The notes under the pieces were generated by a model. The model saw only the letters and a list, made by a program, of their open reading frames with translations, did no database searches and had not been told where the DNA came from. A stretch of DNA of 64,000 nucleotides, taken from contig NZ_FNHL01000002.1 of assembly GCF_900103715.1 (NCBI RefSeq), positions 62,001 to 126,000 of the forward strand. The letters are read 5' to 3'. Source of the stretch: Halogranum gelatinilyticum (GTDB lineage Archaea > Halobacteriota > Halobacteria > Halobacteriales > Haloferacaceae). Every line of letters begins with the position of its first letter. Within the stretch, counting starts at the first letter, position 1. Positions 43,776 through 53,053 of the stretch are shown one piece after another. The position numbers and the translations under genes were made by a program.

Positions 43776-44687
43776 CTACTTTCGGTCCAAGCGCGACAGG
43801 CCGTGCCAGATGGCGTCGACCATGCGGTCTTCGCCCTCGCCGTCGGCGGCGTCCCAGCCGCGTGAGAGCGCGTCCTCGATGACCGCGAGCGAGTGGTTCT
43901 CGAAGTTGTTCAGCCCGCGGAAGTCCTCCAGTGCCTCGCGCTCGTCGTTGCCGAACTCGGTGTCCGGTTGGGCGTCGTAGAAGCCGAGGTCCGCGAGCGT
44001 CCCGAGAACTTCTTGGGCCGTCTCGCCGTCGAGGTCGCGAAGGTCGTCGGGCTCCTCGCGGGCTAAGAGCGTCACGTCGTAGAGTTTGAACACGCGTTCC
44101 AGTTCGTCGATCGGGTGGTCGTGGTCGTCGACGCGGACGTCGACCCAGCGGTCGTTGCCGCCGTCGTAGCCGCCCTCGGGTTTGACGATGTAGAGTGCCG
44201 CCCCCTGCTCGCCGCGGCTGTCGCCGCCGGCGTCGTTGCCCGCGTGGAGTGCCGCGATGAGCTTCTCGGGCAGGCCACCCTCGGTCGCCTCAAAGGCGTC
44301 GGCCATCGCGGGCAGCGTCGCCTCGTTTTCGAGGATGTTGCCCTGGACGGTGTAGTGCTCGCCCTGAATGTCGTCCGCGACGTCGAAACAGTCGTCGCCG
44401 GTGAACGCCGCAATCGACCCGTCCTGCCCGACGACGCCGACCTGTCTGGTGGCCGCTTCGTCGTCCGCGTCGGTCAGTCGTTCGACGACCTCCTCGGCGG
44501 TGTGGCCTTCACGCAGGAGGTCGAGTCCGTCCGGCCCGTAGGCGACGTTGGCGAAGCTCTGTGTGGCGACTGCGCCCGCGTCGGCCGCGGCGAACGGCAC
44601 CACGGAGCCGACGCTGACGAACTTCGACTGGACGGCGACGCCGACGGCGTCGGTCTCGGGGTCTCGTGCGACGATAGAGAACGTCAT
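43776..44687 (-). CDS. DUF1028 family protein
   Basis: 303 residues from MTFSIVARDPET. The DUF1028 domain covers the first 220 residues (TDAVGVAVQSKFVSVGSVVPFA, GAVATQSFANVAYGPDGLDLL, GNILENEATLPAMADAFE, LIAALHAG). The fold is Ntn-hydrolase-like, which fits TFSIVARD at the N-terminus. A C-terminal segment (DEREALEDFRGLNNFENH) resembles a peptidoglycan-binding/LysM-like helical module. Role uncertain. Confidence 0.88.
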   Translation of the reverse strand: MTFSIVARDPETDAVGVAVQSKFVSVGSVVPFAAADAGAVATQSFANVAYGPDGLDLLREGHTAEEVVERLTDADDEAATRQVGVVGQDGSIAAFTGDDCFDVADDIQGEHYTVQGNILENEATLPAMADAFEATEGGLPEKLIAALHAGNDAGGDSRGEQGAALYIVKPEGGYDGGNDRWVDVRVDDHDHPIDELERVFKLYDVTLLAREEPDDLRDLDGETAQEVLGTLADLGFYDAQPDTEFGNDEREALEDFRGLNNFENHSLAVIEDALSRGWDAADGEGEDRMVDAIWHGLSRLDRK

Positions 44688-44720
44688 ACCGCGAGCCACG
44701 GTATCTCGTGGCAAAAGCGT

Positions 44721-45224
44721 TCAGTCTGCGGCCATCGGCTGCTCCGTTTCGTTCTCGGTGTCCTGTTTTCGTGCGGTCAACGGCTGGCGGCTGACCAACT
44801 CGCAGTCGAACGCTGGATGCTCCGCGAGATGCCGGACGAGCAAATGCCGTCGGCCGCCGGTCAGTCCGGTCCGCCCGACGTCGGCGGCGGCGAACTCGTC
44901 CGGCAGACGGCCGTAGAGCCTCTCCAACTCCTCGAAGCTCTCGAAGACTTTGCTGTGGCCCGCCGAGGTCGCGCCGCGCCGGGAGACGACGTAACTGCCG
45001 TCCTCGCGGTGTTCGCCCGCGGTGCGGAAGAACTCCTGTCGCTGGCTGAGTGCCTCGCCGAGCTGGTCGCGCAGGGCGGCCGCGTCGCTCCGCGAGAGTC
45101 GGAACTCGTCGCCGTCGAGCGTCAGGAGGAGTTCGGCACCGTCCGCCGTGACTTCGGTCTCGGTGTCCGAGACGCGGGTTTCACGCCGGGAGAATTTCTC
45201 GATCAGGAGCGTGGGTACTCCGTG
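44721..45224 (-). pseudogene. Conserved-looking ORF without a usable start (probable frameshift)
   Basis: The frame is open from 45224 to the TGA at 44721 (167 codons) with normal gene codon usage: DGDEFRLSRSDAAALRDQLG, EFFRTAGEHREDGSYVVSRR, GLTGGRRHLLVRHLAEHP. No ATG, GTG or TTG occurs before codon 100. A TATA-like CTTAAGTAC sits about 27 bases before an ATG at 45228, which is in another frame and stops after 15 codons. A one-base indel near 45190-45225, real or from sequencing, would restore the gene. CTG initiation is the alternative. Confidence 0.6.
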
Positions 45225-45287
45225 TCATGTACGAGAGAGTGAGTCGTTCTCGTACTTAAGCGTGGGTGGTCGTGCAGATCAGGTGTC

Positions 45288-45857
45288 TTACCCGAGATGC
45301 TTCTGCAACAGGTCGCGGTCGCGGAACCCCGACGGCAGCTCGGCCGGCTCGAACCAGTCGATGTCGGCGACTTCTTCGGGCGTCTCGACGATGTCGGGCG
45401 TGAGAACGGTTCCTTCGTCGGGTTCGCCGGTGAAGACGAACACCGGAATCGGGAGCGTCTCGTCGTAGCCGAAGTCGAGTTCCATCGTCAGCGTGTAGAG
45501 CGGCCGGTCGAGAAACGGGACGACGCCCGTCTCCTCGCGGACCTCGCGTCGCGCCGTCGCCTCCGGCGGCTCCATGATTTCACCGGCACCGCCGGGGCTT
45601 TCCCATGTCTCGCGGGTCGCCGAGCGAATCGCGAGGAGTTTTCCCGTTCCGTCGCGGGTGACACAGCCCGCGGCGTGCGGGTAGAAGCGGTCGTGAAACT
45701 CGTCGAGTGTCTCCGGAAACGCGGTGTCCGTCCCGGCCGAGAAGACGAACGTCCCCTCCGACGGAATCCGACCCCAGCGTTCTTCGACGTCGGCGACGAG
45801 ACCGTCGACGTACTCGACGGCGTCATCGCGGAGCGCCTGCCGAGCGGGTTTGTCCAT
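45288..45857 (-). CDS. Nudix hydrolase
   Basis: 189 residues from MDKPARQALR. The Nudix box GGAGEIMEPPEATARREVREETGV (about residues 89-112) is intact, including the REVREE metal ligands. The N-terminal 60 residues are helical with no motif. It hydrolyses a nucleoside diphosphate linked to some moiety; substrate unknown. Confidence 0.9.
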   Translation of the reverse strand: MDKPARQALRDDAVEYVDGLVADVEERWGRIPSEGTFVFSAGTDTAFPETLDEFHDRFYPHAAGCVTRDGTGKLLAIRSATRETWESPGGAGEIMEPPEATARREVREETGVVPFLDRPLYTLTMELDFGYDETLPIPVFVFTGEPDEGTVLTPDIVETPEEVADIDWFEPAELPSGFRDRDLLQKHLG

Positions 45858-45977
45858 GACCTGTTTCACTCGGTCCTGCACTAAAACCCCTGCGACACGC
45901 TCACACACAGTCGTGGTCCCACGAGAGCGGCCACGGACACCACGACACCTTTGGTTCGGTCGCGTCTACCCTCTCGC

Positions 45978-46700
45978 ATGAAGATTCGGGGCAGCCGCGA
46001 GTGCAAAGACTGCGGCCACCAGTGGTCGTACTACGACACGGGGAGCGTCGCCTGTCCGAACTGCGAGAGCCTCCGGAGCGTCGGCATCGACGAACGGACC
46101 CGCCACACCGCCGGTGCGGTCACGCTCGACCTCTCGACACACCGCTCCGCGCTCGGCGACGACGTCGACCCGAGCGACATCGCCGACATCGCCGACGACC
46201 TCAAATCCGACCTCCGGGCGTATCTCCGACAGCGCGGCTTCATCCACGGCGGCGACCTCCAGCCGCTCGACGACACGTTCCTCGCGGCCCACGAACTGCT
46301 GCAGGCGGTCGACATCTACGCTCGGACTCGGGACCCGACCGACGACGAACAGCTCTACGTGCTCTCGCTGCTGCGCAGCGCGGACGTCGGCGAGCGACCC
46401 GACGCCGATGCCGTCCCCGAGTCGATGCGCGTCGCCCGCGGGCTGGCCGCCGCGAAGGGCGTCATGGACTACCGACGAGGCCTGACGACGTGGCTCGAGG
46501 ACCACCCCGACCCCGACGTCCGGACGACGCTCGGCGCGCTCGTCGACCACGTCAAACGTATCGACTCCTTGCAGGGCGACGTCCCGCTGCAAACCAGTGA
46601 CGGCGTCGTCCGTATCGCTCGCGACCTCGGAACCTATCTGTCTGAGGACGACGAGACCGCGCTGGCGACGGCACAGGACCGGCTGTCGCGGCTGGAGTGA
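45978..46700 (+). CDS. Zinc-ribbon protein, DUF7117-like
   Basis: 240 residues from MKIRGSRECKDCG. An N-terminal zinc ribbon (CKDCG...CPNC, residues 9-28) resembles TFIIB-type ribbons. The rest is an all-helical, acidic domain. Possibly a transcription- or translation-linked haloarchaeal protein; no direct evidence. Confidence 0.7.
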   Translation: MKIRGSRECKDCGHQWSYYDTGSVACPNCESLRSVGIDERTRHTAGAVTLDLSTHRSALGDDVDPSDIADIADDLKSDLRAYLRQRGFIHGGDLQPLDDTFLAAHELLQAVDIYARTRDPTDDEQLYVLSLLRSADVGERPDADAVPESMRVARGLAAAKGVMDYRRGLTTWLEDHPDPDVRTTLGALVDHVKRIDSLQGDVPLQTSDGVVRIARDLGTYLSEDDETALATAQDRLSRLE

Positions 46701-46759
46701 GAGAGAGAGAAGAGTCGAGACGAGAAGAGACCAGAGAGACGCGTGTCGAAGCGGCCGAC

Positions 46760-47653
46760 TCAGGGCAGATTGACGGTGACGTCGCTCTGGATGCCCGCGG
46801 CCTTCACGGTGTTGTAGAGGAGCATCGCGCGGGTCATCGGGCCGACGCCGCCGGGGACGGGCGTGATCTTCCCGGCGACCTCTTTCGCCGACTCGAACTC
46901 GACGTCGCCGACGAGTTCGTAGCCCTTCTCGGTATCGGCGTCGACGCGGTTGATACCGACGTCGATGACCGTCGACCCCTCCTTGAGCATATCGCCGGTG
47001 ACGAGTTCGGGGACGCCGGCGGCGGCGACGACGATGTCGGCCTCGCGGAGATGGCCTTCGAGGTCCTGCGTCCGAGAGTGACAGACCGTCGTGGTCGCGT
47101 TACCCATCGGGGCCTTCTGGATGAGGAGGTTCGTCATCGGCTTGCCGACGATGTCCGAGCGGCCGACGACGACCGCCTCGGCACCCTCGGTCTCGACGTC
47201 GTAGGCTTCGAGGAGCTTCTGGATACCGTGGGGCGTGCAGGGCTTGTAGAGCGCGTTCCCGGCGACCATACGGCCGACGTTCTCGGGGTGGAAGCCGTCG
47301 ACGTCCTTCACGGGCTTGATGGCGCGGAGGACCCGCCGTTTGTCGACGTGCTTCGGGACGGGCATCTGGACGAGGATGCCGTGGACGTCCTCGTCGGCGT
47401 TGAGGTCATCGATGGTGTCGAACAGCTTCTCGGCCGACGCACCGGCGTCGATCTCGACGTGGATGCCGTTGATGCCGACCTCTTCGCAGTCGCGCTGTTT
47501 CATCGAGACGTAGGTCTCGCTGGCGGGGTCGTCGCTCATCAGTACCGTTGCGAGGCCGGGCGTCGTGCCCTCGGCCTTGAGCGTCTCGATACCGTCTGCG
47601 AGGCCCGCGCGGACCTCGGCGGCGACCTCGTTGCCGTCGATGATGTCAGTCAT
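46760..47653 (-). CDS. folD: FolD, methylenetetrahydrofolate dehydrogenase/cyclohydrolase
   Basis: 297 residues from MTDIIDGNEVAAEV. PGLATVLMSDDPASETYVSMKQRDCEEVGI carries the catalytic YVxxK motif, HGILVQMPVPKH and PCTPHGIQKLLE are the folate-site motifs, and VVVGRSDIVGKPM with GGVGPMTRAML the NAD(P) site. It converts methylene- to formyl-tetrahydrofolate through methenyl. glyA lies 1.5 kb away, so both steps of C1 supply are in this window. Confidence 0.97.
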   Translation of the reverse strand: MTDIIDGNEVAAEVRAGLADGIETLKAEGTTPGLATVLMSDDPASETYVSMKQRDCEEVGINGIHVEIDAGASAEKLFDTIDDLNADEDVHGILVQMPVPKHVDKRRVLRAIKPVKDVDGFHPENVGRMVAGNALYKPCTPHGIQKLLEAYDVETEGAEAVVVGRSDIVGKPMTNLLIQKAPMGNATTTVCHSRTQDLEGHLREADIVVAAAGVPELVTGDMLKEGSTVIDVGINRVDADTEKGYELVGDVEFESAKEVAGKITPVPGGVGPMTRAMLLYNTVKAAGIQSDVTVNLP

Positions 47654-47840
47654 ACCTGAGGGGCGTGCGGCCACGCTCTTGAACCCTCGGGTTCGTGCTC
47701 ATCTCCCTTCGATTAGCGCGGGATGTGTGCGAATATGTGTATAAATACGTGGGTGCCCCGTCGGCGCGGCCGGGCAGCCGATTCTCGGGCGGTGGGAACG
47801 AGTGTGGGTGTTCTCGTCCGTGCACGACCGAGTCTCTCTC

Positions 47841-48149
47841 ATGACGATAGAGACAGCTCACCGTCCACGGACGCAGGCAGAGACGCGGGTCTGGATGGTC
47901 GAACGGACGTTCTCGGCCGACTCGCCGCACATCCTCGTCACGGTCTACGCCACCCTCGACGGGGCGCGGTATCTCCAGAAGGAACGGGCGTTCAACCGCT
48001 TTGGGACCGACCCCGGCCCCGTCGTCACCGCGGCACTCTCGGTCCCGGACGACCGACTTACCGCTGTCACGGACCCGGACCTCCGCGAGCGGTACGCGAA
48101 CGAGGCGCGACGGATGCGCGACCGCCACGACCCGGACGACGCCGTCTGA
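47841..48149 (+). CDS. Small conserved protein, unknown function
   Basis: 102 residues from MTIETAHRPR. Likely an alpha/beta protein (TRVWMVERTFSADSPHILVTVYATLDGARYLQKERA). It is followed after 53 bases by another same-strand gene. Not recognised. Confidence 0.6.
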   Translation: MTIETAHRPRTQAETRVWMVERTFSADSPHILVTVYATLDGARYLQKERAFNRFGTDPGPVVTAALSVPDDRLTAVTDPDLRERYANEARRMRDRHDPDDAV

Positions 48150-48202
48150 GTCGAGACCTTACCGCCACCGACAGTTATCACTCCGCCACGCGCAGTCGAC
48201 GT

Positions 48203-48685
48203 ATGGCTCCCTCCCTCCGCGAACTCAAACAGTCCGAGACGGTCGACCGACTCTTCTGGTCGCGCCACGCCAACCCCCGCAGCGGCTGGTCACGCTTTGC
48301 GGCGTTTCCGGTCGTGATGTACGCGCTCTACGCCCGTCGCTGGCGACTCGCAGTCGCTGCCATCGCCTTCACCGCCGTCAACCCCTTCCTCTTCGCTCCG
48401 CCGGAGGACGTCGACAACTGGATGAGCAAGGTCGTCCTCGGCGAACGGCTCTGGATCCGTCACGGCGAGGAGGACAAGGAATACAACGCCTACAACGTGG
48501 CCGGAATGGTCGCGTTCGCCTACGGACTTTATGCCATCTACAGGCAGTACCCCGTGCGTGCCGCCGTCTGCACGCTCGCCGTCGTCGTCCTCAAACTGCT
48601 GTTCGTCGACGAGATGGTCGAGTTCTACGAGGCGAACCACGCCGCCCTCGACGACCCACTCTTCGAGTTCGAGGCTGACACCTAA
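48203..48685 (+). CDS. DUF6653-like membrane protein
   Basis: 160 residues from MAPSLREL. WSRHANPRSGWSRFAAFPVVMYALYARRW, VNPFLFAPPEDVDNWMSKVVLGE and two or three hydrophobic segments. I associate this with the DUF6653 family of haloarchaea; function unknown. Confidence 0.7.
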   Translation: MAPSLRELKQSETVDRLFWSRHANPRSGWSRFAAFPVVMYALYARRWRLAVAAIAFTAVNPFLFAPPEDVDNWMSKVVLGERLWIRHGEEDKEYNAYNVAGMVAFAYGLYAIYRQYPVRAAVCTLAVVVLKLLFVDEMVEFYEANHAALDDPLFEFEADT

Positions 48686-48797
48686 TCAGAGACACGTCGG
48701 CGACGGCGACCGAGCTTGGCCCCAGACCGCCATGAGACGACCGAGCGGCTGACACGTCCGGCGGCAGGACTATCGTCTCTGCGTGTGAGTTAGTACC

Positions 48798-49142
48798 ATG
48801 GTTGCCAGACGGCTCGTCGACTACGTAGTACGGGGTCAGACACGCGACGCGAGACGGTTCTCACGGTCGGTCCGCAAGCACACGTTCGACCTCGTCCGCC
48901 ATCCGATTCGGACCGTCGTACAGACTTCGTTGATGACCGCGATCTTCCTCTTCTTGTTCGTCCTCGTCACCAACCCCGAGGGACTCGCGACGCTGGCAGC
49001 GACGGATGGAGCTGGGGTCACCGATGTGCTCGCCGTGCTCCCGCATCCCGTGTTGCTCGTGCCGCTCGTCGCCGGTCTCGTCCTCCTCGTGCTCTTCGCG
49101 ACGGTCTCGGCGAACGTGAAGAACGATATGCGGTTCCGGTGA
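48798..49142 (+). CDS. Small membrane protein, unknown function
   Basis: 114 residues with a basic N-terminus (about 40 residues) and two hydrophobic helices (about 45-62, 80-104). The start follows TTAGTACC closely and looks leaderless. Not recognised. Confidence 0.6.
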   Translation: MVARRLVDYVVRGQTRDARRFSRSVRKHTFDLVRHPIRTVVQTSLMTAIFLFLFVLVTNPEGLATLAATDGAGVTDVLAVLPHPVLLVPLVAGLVLLVLFATVSANVKNDMRFR

Positions 49143-49201
49143 CGGCGCGGGAGACGAGAGCGTGAGAAAGAACGGCCGAAAACGGCTCGTGAGGTCGGTA
49201 C

Positions 49202-50449
49202 CTACTCGTAGAGCGTGAACTGCTCGGTGAGACCCTGAACGCGCTCGGTGACCTCCGCGAGCACGTCGGTGTCGTCGTGGTTATCGACGACGCGGTAGAT
49301 GAGGTCGCCGACCTCTTCCGTGGCTGCCTCGTCGAAGCCGCGGGTCGTCAGTGCGGGCGTCCCGGCGCGGATGCCCGAGGGGTTGAACGCCGAGCGCGTC
49401 TCGCCGGGGACGGTGTTGGCGTTGAGGACGATGCCCGTCGACTCCAGGGCGTCCTCGGCGTCGCCGCCGGTCAGGTCCGGATGCGACTCCCGGAGGTCGA
49501 CGAGCACAAGATGGGTGTCGGTGCCCTCGGAGACGACCTTCAGACCGTGCTCCTGGAAGCGGTCCGAGAGCGTCTTCGCGTTGTCGACGACCTGCTGGGC
49601 GTACGTCTCGAACTCGGGCTGGAGTGCCTCTTTGAAGCCGACTGCCTTGCCAGCGATGTTGTGCATGAGGGGACCGCCCTGCCCGCCGGGGAAGACCGCC
49701 TTGTCGATGTCGGAGGCGTACTCCTCGCGGGTCATGATGATGCCACCGCGACCGGCGCGGATGGTCTTGTGCGTGCTGCCGGTGACGAAGTCCGCGTGCG
49801 GGACGGGCGAGGGGTGGACGCCCGCGGCGACGAGGCCCGTGATGTGGGCGATGTCCGCGAGATGGTAGGCGTCGACGTCGTCGGCGATCTCGCCGATGGT
49901 GTCCCACTCGACGGCGCGCGGGTAGGCCGAGTAGCCCGAGACGATGATGTCCGGCTCGAATTCGCGGGCCTTCTCCTCCAGCTCGCTGTAGTCGATGTAG
50001 CCCGTCTCGGGGTCGACGTGGTACTGTTCGACCTCGTAGAGCTGGCCGGTGAAGTTCGCCGGATGGCCGTGCGAGAGGTGGCCGCCGTGGGTCAGATCGA
50101 GCGAGAGAATCTTGTCGCCAGCGTCGAGCATGGCGAGATAGACGCCCATGTTGGCCTGCGTGCCGGAGTGCGGCTGGACGTTGACGTGCTCCGCGCCCCA
50201 CAGTTCCTTGGCGCGGTCGATTGCGAGGGTCTCGACCTCGTCGGCGTACTCACAGCCCGCGTAGTAGCGTTTGCCGGGATAGCCCTCGGCGTACTTGTTC
50301 GTGAGAGCAGACCCCTGCGCTTCGAGGACGGCCTCGGAGACGTGGTTTTCGGAGGCGATCATCGCCAGTGTGTCGCGTTGCCGGTCGACTTCGCCTTCGA
50401 GCGCGTCGGCGACTGCCGGGTCGACGTCCCGGACGTGACTGTAGTCCAT
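49202..50449 (-). CDS. glyA: Serine hydroxymethyltransferase
   Basis: 415 residues from MDYSHVRDVDPAV. NKYAEGYPGKRYYAGCEY, VQPHSGTQANMGVYLAMLD, the PLP lysine in TGSTHKTIRAGRGG (about residue 230), and ETRSAFNPSGIRAGTPALTTRG are all canonical. It converts serine and tetrahydrofolate to glycine and methylenetetrahydrofolate, feeding FolD. Single gene divergent from the CHAT protein gene. Confidence 0.97.
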   Translation of the reverse strand: MDYSHVRDVDPAVADALEGEVDRQRDTLAMIASENHVSEAVLEAQGSALTNKYAEGYPGKRYYAGCEYADEVETLAIDRAKELWGAEHVNVQPHSGTQANMGVYLAMLDAGDKILSLDLTHGGHLSHGHPANFTGQLYEVEQYHVDPETGYIDYSELEEKAREFEPDIIVSGYSAYPRAVEWDTIGEIADDVDAYHLADIAHITGLVAAGVHPSPVPHADFVTGSTHKTIRAGRGGIIMTREEYASDIDKAVFPGGQGGPLMHNIAGKAVGFKEALQPEFETYAQQVVDNAKTLSDRFQEHGLKVVSEGTDTHLVLVDLRESHPDLTGGDAEDALESTGIVLNANTVPGETRSAFNPSGIRAGTPALTTRGFDEAATEEVGDLIYRVVDNHDDTDVLAEVTERVQGLTEQFTLYE

Positions 50450-50569
50450 ATCGGCTCTCGGAGGCACGGGCACATGAAGCTGTGTACTATCGGCGAGAAT
50501 TCCCGAGAGTTTCGATTTCCCGTGTCGACAGAGATATACGTCCGCCGTGGAAGGTTGTGACGACCGGGA

Positions 50570-52612
50570 ATGATCGAGGTCGAATCGACCGGAACAGGGG
50601 TTCGTGCCGTCGATTCAGCGAAGACGTCCATCGAAGTCAGCTCCGACGACTGGACGACGCTCGACGGAACCGGAGCGGTGCCACGGCCGACGGATACCAC
50701 CGTCTCCGGAGAGACGTCAACGCTCAGTTTTCCGCCCGTCTTCGTCGTCGCCGAACGTCTCGACGGCGACGAGACGTTCGAACTCGGCAGCGACGTCGGC
50801 CCCATCGATCTCCCACCCGACGAGTACGTCGTCCGCGTCGATGGCAACGTCCTCACCTACGTGCAGTTCGACGGTCCCGCCCGCCTGGAGAAGCCGGGGT
50901 TCGAGCGCACCGTCCTCAGCTTCCCGCACCGAACCACAGTCACCCTCGGCTTCCGCAGCCGGGTGCAGTCGCCGCCGGAGACCGTTACCGTTCCCCGGAC
51001 GCCAAGCGGTGTCGCGACCGCGCTCTCGGTACTGTCGTCGGGCCACCGGACGACCACGCCCGACCGCACCTTCCCGACGATGCGCGGCCATCCGCCGCTG
51101 GTCGAATTCGGTGCCGAGACCCACGTCCCCGACGTGGTCACCGAACGGCGCGAAGCCGTCGACGTCGGCCTCGTCGTCCCCCCACGGCTCGACTATCTCA
51201 TCCCGTCGTCGTCGCTGGTCCACTATCTCGGTGCGACCGTCAGCGTCGAGCCAGGCGCGACGCCGCGACTCCGAGTCGCCGACCGGACGCACGAGCTGTC
51301 GACGCTCCCGACGTTCCAAGACGAGTGTGCGTCCCTGCTCAGGCGTGTCTTCATGCTGGACTGTCTGGTCCGCAACGCCGGTCCCTACGGGACTGACCTC
51401 GCGGAGATGCCCGCGCTCGACGACCTCGGTCTTGACGCCGACGACCTGTACGAGACGTCCATCGCCACGCGGGTCGACGCCTACCTCGACGTGCCGTTCG
51501 ACAGCGTCTCCGAACGGCTGCCCGAGTGGCATCTGTCGATGTACGTCGACCCGACGTTCGACCACGTCGAGGCCTTGCCGTATCTGCTCCACACGGTCCC
51601 GAACGTGTTCCTTCCGACCTCCAAACCCCTGTCGGGCGACGAGCGGCTGACGCGCTCGCTCGACGACTTCTACCGCCAGCAGACCTCGAGCGTGTCCGTC
51701 GACCTCGTCGACCCGGACCTCGGTCCCGGCCGCGTCCACGGCTGGCTGGCGGACGGCGCGCCCATCGACGCGTTCACCGCGGTCCCCGAGGCCTACGCCA
51801 ACCGGTTCGACTACCTCCAGCGTACCTCCGACGCCATCTCGGTCGTCGCCGTGCTCAACGACAACGACATGGCCGACGAACACGCCGAGGCGGCCCGTAT
51901 CTACCGCCAGCGTGCCAGCGACCTCGACATCGACATCGCCGTCCGCGAACATCTCTCGACGGACGAACTCGCCGAGGTGTTCGAGACGCCGACCGACCTC
52001 GTCCACTACATTGGCCACTGCGAGGAGTCCGGCCTGCGGTGTCGCGACGGCAACCTCTCGCTATCCAGTCTCCGCGAGTCGAACGCCCAAACGTTCTTCC
52101 TCAACGCCTGCGGGTCGTTCCACGAGGGCGTCGAACTCGTCCGACAGGGCAGCGTCGCCGGCGCGGTGACGTTCAACAAAGTCCTCGACAGCCACGCCGC
52201 CCGCGTCGGCACGGCGTTCGCCCGGTTCCTGATGAACGGGTTCAGCATCGAGCAGGCACTCACGCTCGCCCGTCGCCGTATCATGATGGGGAAAGACTAC
52301 ACCGTCGTCGGCGACGGCACACACGTGCTCACGCAGAGCGACGACTACGTCCCGGCGACGGCAGAGCTGTGGCACGCCACCGACGAGGGCTACTTCGACC
52401 TCGACTACGAAGTGTTCTCACCGGCTGCCCACGGCGGCTACTACCAGCCGTATCTCCCCGGAAACGAGCAGTCACATCTCATCGGACAGAAGACGAGTCA
52501 CCGACTCGACCGCGAGACGCTGGACGAGTTCCTCGAGCGTGCCGACGTGCCCATCGTCTACGACGGCGACATCCACTGGTCGGGGACGCTGCTGGAGACG
52601 CTCGACGAGTGA
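50570..52612 (+). CDS. CHAT-domain (caspase-like) protease, haloarchaeal type
   Basis: 680 residues. The C-terminal region shows the CHAT catalytic pair: His in VHYIGHCEESG (His483) and Cys in FFLNACGSFHEG (Cys514), followed by VAGAVTFNKVLDSHAARVGTAFARFLMNG, as in separase/caspase-like CHAT proteins. The N-terminal 400 residues are beta-rich (EYVVRVDGNVLTYVQFDGPARLEKPG) with no recognised domain and may sense a trigger. CHAT proteases act in cell death and defence in other prokaryotes. Neighbour of a small membrane protein on the opposite strand. Confidence 0.78.
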   Translation: MIEVESTGTGVRAVDSAKTSIEVSSDDWTTLDGTGAVPRPTDTTVSGETSTLSFPPVFVVAERLDGDETFELGSDVGPIDLPPDEYVVRVDGNVLTYVQFDGPARLEKPGFERTVLSFPHRTTVTLGFRSRVQSPPETVTVPRTPSGVATALSVLSSGHRTTTPDRTFPTMRGHPPLVEFGAETHVPDVVTERREAVDVGLVVPPRLDYLIPSSSLVHYLGATVSVEPGATPRLRVADRTHELSTLPTFQDECASLLRRVFMLDCLVRNAGPYGTDLAEMPALDDLGLDADDLYETSIATRVDAYLDVPFDSVSERLPEWHLSMYVDPTFDHVEALPYLLHTVPNVFLPTSKPLSGDERLTRSLDDFYRQQTSSVSVDLVDPDLGPGRVHGWLADGAPIDAFTAVPEAYANRFDYLQRTSDAISVVAVLNDNDMADEHAEAARIYRQRASDLDIDIAVREHLSTDELAEVFETPTDLVHYIGHCEESGLRCRDGNLSLSSLRESNAQTFFLNACGSFHEGVELVRQGSVAGAVTFNKVLDSHAARVGTAFARFLMNGFSIEQALTLARRRIMMGKDYTVVGDGTHVLTQSDDYVPATAELWHATDEGYFDLDYEVFSPAAHGGYYQPYLPGNEQSHLIGQKTSHRLDRETLDEFLERADVPIVYDGDIHWSGTLLETLDE

Positions 52613-52666
52613 GGGCGTGAATAGCGTCGCTCGCCGTTCGATAATCGAGAAGACAGCGGGAGGGCG

Positions 52667-52870
52667 TTACGGACCGGTCGACGCGCCGTGACCGCCGTTC
52701 GGTTCGTAGAGACCGCCACCGCTGATGGGTTCGAGTTCGGCACTCACAGTTCCCTGCGTGAGGAGCAGTACGAGGAGGAACGCTGCAACGAAGAGAGCGC
52801 GCGGGTGGGCCGCAACGAACGCAGTCACGTTGGAGAGTTCCGAGCGGGCGACAATGGGTGTGCTTCGCAT
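52667..52870 (-). CDS. Small single-pass membrane or secreted protein with strong promoter
   Basis: 67 residues from MRSTPIVARS. TAFVAAHPRALFVAAFLLVLLLTQGTVSA is one hydrophobic helix, possibly a signal with an A-x-A site; a Gly-rich tail follows. It resembles small haloarchaeal DUF7503-type proteins. ATATATAC lies about 32 bases upstream, an unusually perfect TATA element. Convergent with the CHAT gene (54 bases between stops). Function unknown. Confidence 0.6.
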   Translation of the reverse strand: MRSTPIVARSELSNVTAFVAAHPRALFVAAFLLVLLLTQGTVSAELEPISGGGLYEPNGGHGASTGP

Positions 52871-52896
52871 AGCCAAGTCAAGTGTAAAGACCAAAA

Positions 52897-52908
52897 CGTA
52901 TATATTTT
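52897..52908 (-). promoter_or_regulatory. Strong TATA/BRE of the 52870 gene
   Basis: AAAAATATATAC on the minus strand, centred about 32 bases before the ATG at 52870. It is the most AT-rich promoter in the window. Confidence 0.65.
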
Positions 52909-52967
52909 TCTTTCATGTTGACAGGCGTACATTCATACCCTATTGGTCTAGTTATTATCAGTCATAG

Positions 52968-52975
52968 GGTGCTTA
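52968..52975 (+). promoter_or_regulatory. GGTGCTTA motif upstream of the TbsP-like gene
   Basis: GGTGCTTA followed by GCC, matching the core seen upstream of the three SipW-locus units (for example 2970-2980, GGTGCTTAGCC). It is about 80 bases before the ATG. It may be chance. Confidence 0.35.
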
Positions 52976-53021
52976 GCCTGTCGTCAGCGGTGGTTGCTCC
53001 AGTCGTGCTGCGGTAATATTA

Positions 53022-53034
53022 AATATCCCTCCGA
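53022..53034 (+). promoter_or_regulatory. TATA box of the TbsP-like gene
   Basis: TAATATTAAATAT, centred about 26 bases before the ATG at 53054, consistent with a leaderless transcript. Confidence 0.6.
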
Positions 53035-53053
53035 CCATTATCACTGTAGGATT

